Assembly (NCBI GenBank): GCA_017991315.1
Contig: JAGOQS010000003.1
Coordinates: 124,001-188,000, forward strand
DNA: 64,000 bases
Direction: 5' to 3'
Origin: Ferrovibrio sp.
GTDB taxonomy: Bacteria; Pseudomonadota; Alphaproteobacteria; Ferrovibrionales; Ferrovibrionaceae
Part shown: piece by piece, positions 60,920-64,000 of the stretch
How positions within the stretch are numbered: the first letter of the stretch is position 1
How the letters are laid out: each line of letters begins with the position of its first letter
Program-made: the position numbers and the translations under genes
Notes under the pieces: model-generated
Told to the model about the DNA's origin: nothing
The model's input: only the letters and a program-made list of their open reading frames with translations
Databases searched by the model: none

Positions 60920-62397
60920 TGAGCCTCGATCCCGCCCGCCTGACCATCGCCGATGCGCTTGCCGGCCTGGCCAAGAAGGAATTCACCAGCGTCGAGCTGA
61001 CCGAGGCCTGCATCAAGGCGATGCAGGCGGCCAAGCCGCTGAATGCCGTGATCACCGAAACGCCAGAGCAGGCGATTGCCATGGCGCGCGCCTCCGATGT
61101 GCGCCGCGCCGCCGGTTCGGCTGGTCTGCTGGATGGCATCCCCATCGCGGTGAAGGATCTGTTCTGCACCGAGGGCGTGCTGACCACGGCGGCCAGTCAC
61201 ATCCTGGATGGCTTCAAGCCGGCCTATGAATCCACCGCCACCGCCAAGCTGTGGGCCGAGGGCGCGGTGATGCTGGGCAAGGTGAACCTGGATGAGTTCG
61301 CCATGGGCTCCTCCACCGAGAGCAGCTATTACGGCCCGACGGTGAATCCCTGGCGCGGCAAGAATGGCGAGAAGCTGGTGCCGGGCGGCTCGTCAGGCGG
61401 TTCCGCCGCCGCCGTCGCCGCCGGCTTCGCGCTCGGCGCCACCGCCACCGATACCGGCGGTTCGATCCGCCAGCCGGCGGCCTTGTGCGGCGTCACCGGC
61501 ATCAAGCCGACCTATGGCCGCGTTTCGCGCTGGGGCATCATCGCCTATGCCTCGTCGCTGGATCAGGCCGGCCCGATGGGCAAGACCGTGCGCGATTGCG
61601 CGCTGCTGCTGCAGGGCATGGCCGGCTTCGATGCCAAGGACAGCACCTCGGTGGATCTGCCGGTGGCGGATTACACCGCCAATCTGGACGCCGGCGTGAA
61701 GGGCCTGCGCATCGGCATTCCGCGCGAATACCGCATGGACGGTATGAACCCGGAAATCGCGGCACTCTGGGAGCGCGGCAAGGAATGGCTGCGCACCGCC
61801 GGGGCCGAAGTGGTGGATATCAGCCTGCCGCATACCTATCACGCGCTGGCGGCCTACTACATCGTCGCACCGGCCGAAGCCTCGTCGAATCTCGCGCGCT
61901 ACGATGGTGTGCGCTACGGCCTGCGCGTGCCGGGCAAGGACCTCACCGAGATGTATGAGAATACCCGCGGCGCCGGTTTCGGCCGCGAGGTGCAGCGCCG
62001 CATCATGATCGGCACCTATGTGCTCTCGGCGGGCTACTACGATGCCTATTACACCAAGGCGCAGAAGGTGCGGACGCTGATCAAGAAGGATTTCGACACC
62101 GCCTTCCAGCGCGTTGATGCAATCCTGACGCCGACCTCGCCGAATGCCGCTTTCCCGATTGGCGCCAACAGCGACGATCCGGTGGCGATGTATCTCAACG
62201 ACGTGTTCACCGTGCCGATCAACCTGGCCGGCGTGCCGGCGATTTCGGTGCCGACCAATCTGAACAGCGATGGCCTGCCGCTCGGCCTGCAGCTCATCGG
62301 CAAACCGTTCGATGAAGCGACCCTGCTACGCGTGGCGCGCAGCATCGAGCAGGCGGCGGATTACAAGGCGATGCCGGAAGCCTGGTGGAGCAAGTGA
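60919..62397 (+). CDS. gatA: Glutamyl-tRNA(Gln) amidotransferase subunit A
   Basis: A 492-residue amidase-signature enzyme that supplies ammonia from glutamine. The Ser-Ser-Lys catalytic system is Lys79 (IPIAVKDLF), Ser158 in GGSSGGS and Ser182 in DTGGSIRQP. The amidase signature [14 protein letters not shown] is complete. It sits between gatC (one-base overlap) and gatB (1-nt gap), the classical gatCAB order with translational coupling. Confidence 0.97.
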   Translation: MSLDPARLTIADALAGLAKKEFTSVELTEACIKAMQAAKPLNAVITETPEQAIAMARASDVRRAAGSAGLLDGIPIAVKDLFCTEGVLTTAASHILDGFKPAYESTATAKLWAEGAVMLGKVNLDEFAMGSSTESSYYGPTVNPWRGKNGEKLVPGGSSGGSAAAVAAGFALGATATDTGGSIRQPAALCGVTGIKPTYGRVSRWGIIAYASSLDQAGPMGKTVRDCALLLQGMAGFDAKDSTSVDLPVADYTANLDAGVKGLRIGIPREYRMDGMNPEIAALWERGKEWLRTAGAEVVDISLPHTYHALAAYYIVAPAEASSNLARYDGVRYGLRVPGKDLTEMYENTRGAGFGREVQRRIMIGTYVLSAGYYDAYYTKAQKVRTLIKKDFDTAFQRVDAILTPTSPNAAFPIGANSDDPVAMYLNDVFTVPINLAGVPAISVPTNLNSDGLPLGLQLIGKPFDEATLLRVARSIEQAADYKAMPEAWWSK

Positions 62398-62398
62398 C

Positions 62399-63868
62399 AT
62401 GAGCGAGAATCCGGAAAAGAACTATATCCAGGGCGCTACTGGTCCGTGGGAAATCGTCATCGGTATGGAAGTGCATGCCCAGGTCGCTTCCAAGGCCAAG
62501 CTGTTCTCCGGTGCCGCCACCGAATTCGGCGCGGCGCCGAACCATCAGGTCAGCCTTGTCGATGCCGCCATGCCGGGCATGCTGCCGGTGATCAATGGCT
62601 TCTGCGTCGAGCAGGCGGTGCGCACCGGCCTCGGCCTCAAGGCGCAGATCAACCTGCATTCGGTGTTCGACCGCAAGAACTACTTCTACGCCGATCTGCC
62701 GCAGGGCTACCAGATCAGCCAGTATCTGCAGCCGGTGGTGGGCAAGGGCGAATTGCTGCTCGACATGCCCGATGGCAGCACCCGCACCATCGGCATCACG
62801 CGGCTGCATCTGGAACAGGATGCTGGCAAGAGCCTGCATGACCAGAGCCCGCGCGAGAGCTTCATCGACCTCAACCGCTCCGGCGTGGCGCTGATGGAGA
62901 TCGTCTCCGAGCCGGACATGCGCAATTCGGAAGAAGCCGGCCTCTATCTCAAGAAGCTGCGTACCATCCTGCGCTATCTCGGCACCTGCGACGGTAACAT
63001 GGACGAAGGTTCAATGCGCGCCGACGTCAACGTCTCCGTGCGCAAGCCGGGCGGCCCGCTGGGCACCCGCTGCGAGATCAAGAACGTCAATTCCGTGCGC
63101 TTCGTGCAGCAGGCCATCGAGTATGAAGCCCGCCGCCAGATCGAGATTCTTGAGGATGGCGGCAAGATCGACCAGGAAACCCGCCTGTTCGATACCGCCA
63201 AGGGTGTCACGCGCAGCATGCGCTCCAAGGAAGAAGCGCATGACTATCGCTACTTCCCGGATCCCGACCTGCTGCCGCTGGAATTCGAGCAGGCCTGGGT
63301 CGATGGCATCAAGGCGACTTTGCCGGAACTGCCCGACGAGAAGAAGGCGCGCTTCATCGAGAAGCTGGGCTTGAGCCCCTATGATGCCAGCGTACTGGTG
63401 GCGGAGAAGGAGGCGGCTGACTTCTACGAAGCCGTCGCCAAGGGCCGCGACCCGAAGCTCTGCGCCAACTGGGTGATCACCGAGTATTTCGGCGTGCTGA
63501 ACAAGTCCGGCCAGAGCATGGCCGACTTCACCATCACCGCCGCGAAGCTCGGCGGCCTGATCGACCTGATCGCCGACAACACCATCTCCGGCCGTCTGGC
63601 CAAGGATGTGTTCGCGCTGATGGTGGAGACCGGCAAGGATGCGCTTACCATCGTCGATGAGAAGGGAATGCGCCAGGTCACGGACACCGGCGCCATCGAA
63701 AAGGTGATCGACGAGGTGATGGCGGCCAATGCCGACAAGGTGGCCGAGTATCGCTCAGGCAAAGACAAGCTGTTCGGCTTCTTCGTCGGCCAGACCATGA
63801 AGGCATCGGGCGGCAAGGCCAACCCGGCCGCCGTGAATGAACTGCTGAAGAAGAAGCTGGCGGGCTGA
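62399..63868 (+). CDS. gatB: Glutamyl-tRNA(Gln) amidotransferase subunit B
   Basis: A 489-residue subunit that binds and phosphorylates the misacylated tRNA. The hallmark [15 protein letters not shown] lies near residue 23, followed by [19 protein letters not shown]-type region, [15 protein letters not shown], and a C-terminal YqeY-like helical domain ending [11 protein letters not shown]. It follows gatA by 1 nt. The ATG at 62399 gives the family start; an upstream open frame crosses gatA and is spurious. Confidence 0.97.
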   Translation: MSENPEKNYIQGATGPWEIVIGMEVHAQVASKAKLFSGAATEFGAAPNHQVSLVDAAMPGMLPVINGFCVEQAVRTGLGLKAQINLHSVFDRKNYFYADLPQGYQISQYLQPVVGKGELLLDMPDGSTRTIGITRLHLEQDAGKSLHDQSPRESFIDLNRSGVALMEIVSEPDMRNSEEAGLYLKKLRTILRYLGTCDGNMDEGSMRADVNVSVRKPGGPLGTRCEIKNVNSVRFVQQAIEYEARRQIEILEDGGKIDQETRLFDTAKGVTRSMRSKEEAHDYRYFPDPDLLPLEFEQAWVDGIKATLPELPDEKKARFIEKLGLSPYDASVLVAEKEAADFYEAVAKGRDPKLCANWVITEYFGVLNKSGQSMADFTITAAKLGGLIDLIADNTISGRLAKDVFALMVETGKDALTIVDEKGMRQVTDTGAIEKVIDEVMAANADKVAEYRSGKDKLFGFFVGQTMKASGGKANPAAVNELLKKKLAG

Positions 63869-63919
63869 CAGCAGGTTCCGGGGGGGCACAATCCTCACAT
63901 CACTCTGGCGTGAGGTGGA

Positions 63920-63947
63920 TTGACCCCGGCATGGCTTCCGGTAGGCT
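63920..63947 (+). promoter_or_regulatory. Candidate promoter of the gene at the right edge
   Basis: TTGACC (63920-63925) and TAGGCT (63942-63947) lie 16 nt apart. The expected transcription start, about 7 nt after the -10 box, falls at or beside the ATG at 63955. Confidence 0.4.
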
Positions 63948-63954
63948 GGCGTTA

Positions 63955-64000
63955 ATGCAGAAATTACGCCTCCTGCCGCTGCTGCTCTTGCTGCTGTTCG
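63955..64000 (+). CDS. Start of an exported protein (3' end outside window)
   Basis: Only 46 nt are visible. They encode MQKLRLLPLLLLLLF, the start of a signal peptide or membrane anchor. An in-frame ATG at 63931 would add MASGRLAL, but this lies in the promoter region. The gene begins 86 nt after gatB and appears to have its own promoter. Confidence 0.5.
   Translation, partial: MQKLRLLPLLLLLLF

Overview
The window is high-GC, densely coded chromosomal DNA from an alphaproteobacterium. The best taxonomic reading is Rhodospirillales or a relative. Support comes from adjacent divK and pleD, a popZ gene next to valS, EipB (DUF1849), the order aminotransferase-hom-glpX-recJ, a single-domain PAS_5 protein and gatCAB. 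Genus is a guess. I saw no rRNA, CRISPR array, insertion sequence or prophage. Two tRNAs are present: Glu(UUC) and Cys(GCA).

Layout. 1-4.6 kb: the 3' end of a membrane/repeat protein (probably O-antigen ligase-like), a 2-hydroxyacid dehydrogenase, EipB, a 24-residue membrane peptide, a ROK kinase and a HAD phosphatase. 4.7-7 kb: divK-pleD, rpmG and a consensus-type parS site. 7-14.1 kb: two tandem NUDIX hydrolases, RNase R, topoisomerase I and a single-domain PAS protein. 14.1-18.5 kb: an uptake cassette with a palindromic operator candidate, a TonB-dependent receptor, a PepSY-type membrane protein and a metallo-beta-lactamase-fold lipoprotein. 18.5-24.5 kb: an accessory-looking block with three related LuxR-type regulators around three exported proteins; two of the regulators are mosaic duplicates, and two of the exported proteins share an unnamed two-cysteine domain. 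24.5-33 kb: PHA synthase, an OmpA-type lipoprotein, aminotransferase, hom, glpX, recJ and tRNA-Glu.

33-43.5 kb: small exported proteins, a LysE exporter, a class III nucleotide cyclase, an FeS-type photolyase with its DUF2256 partner, a phosphoesterase-like protein, purU, a receiver-only regulator, and three uncharacterised cytoplasmic proteins, one carrying a degenerate EAL fold. 43.6-48.5 kb: a coxDEF/xdhC-type molybdenum-hydroxylase maturation operon without its structural enzyme. 48.6-55.4 kb: tRNA-Cys diverging from pcm-rhodanese-tolC, then popZ, valS and a cytidine deaminase; a perfect CRP-type site lies before pcm. 55.5-64 kb: an unusual M19 dipeptidase with an extra N-terminal domain, small exported and NTF2-like proteins, an MFS transporter, a solute-binding protein, ruvX, gatC-gatA-gatB and the start of another exported protein.

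Links between genes. DivK, PleD, PopZ and parS all belong to the alphaproteobacterial cell-pole and chromosome-segregation machinery. GatCAB would convert Glu-tRNA(Gln) to Gln-tRNA(Gln). The cyclase (if it makes cAMP) and the CRP-type site could belong to one signalling circuit. All functions are read from sequence motifs; no database search was possible.
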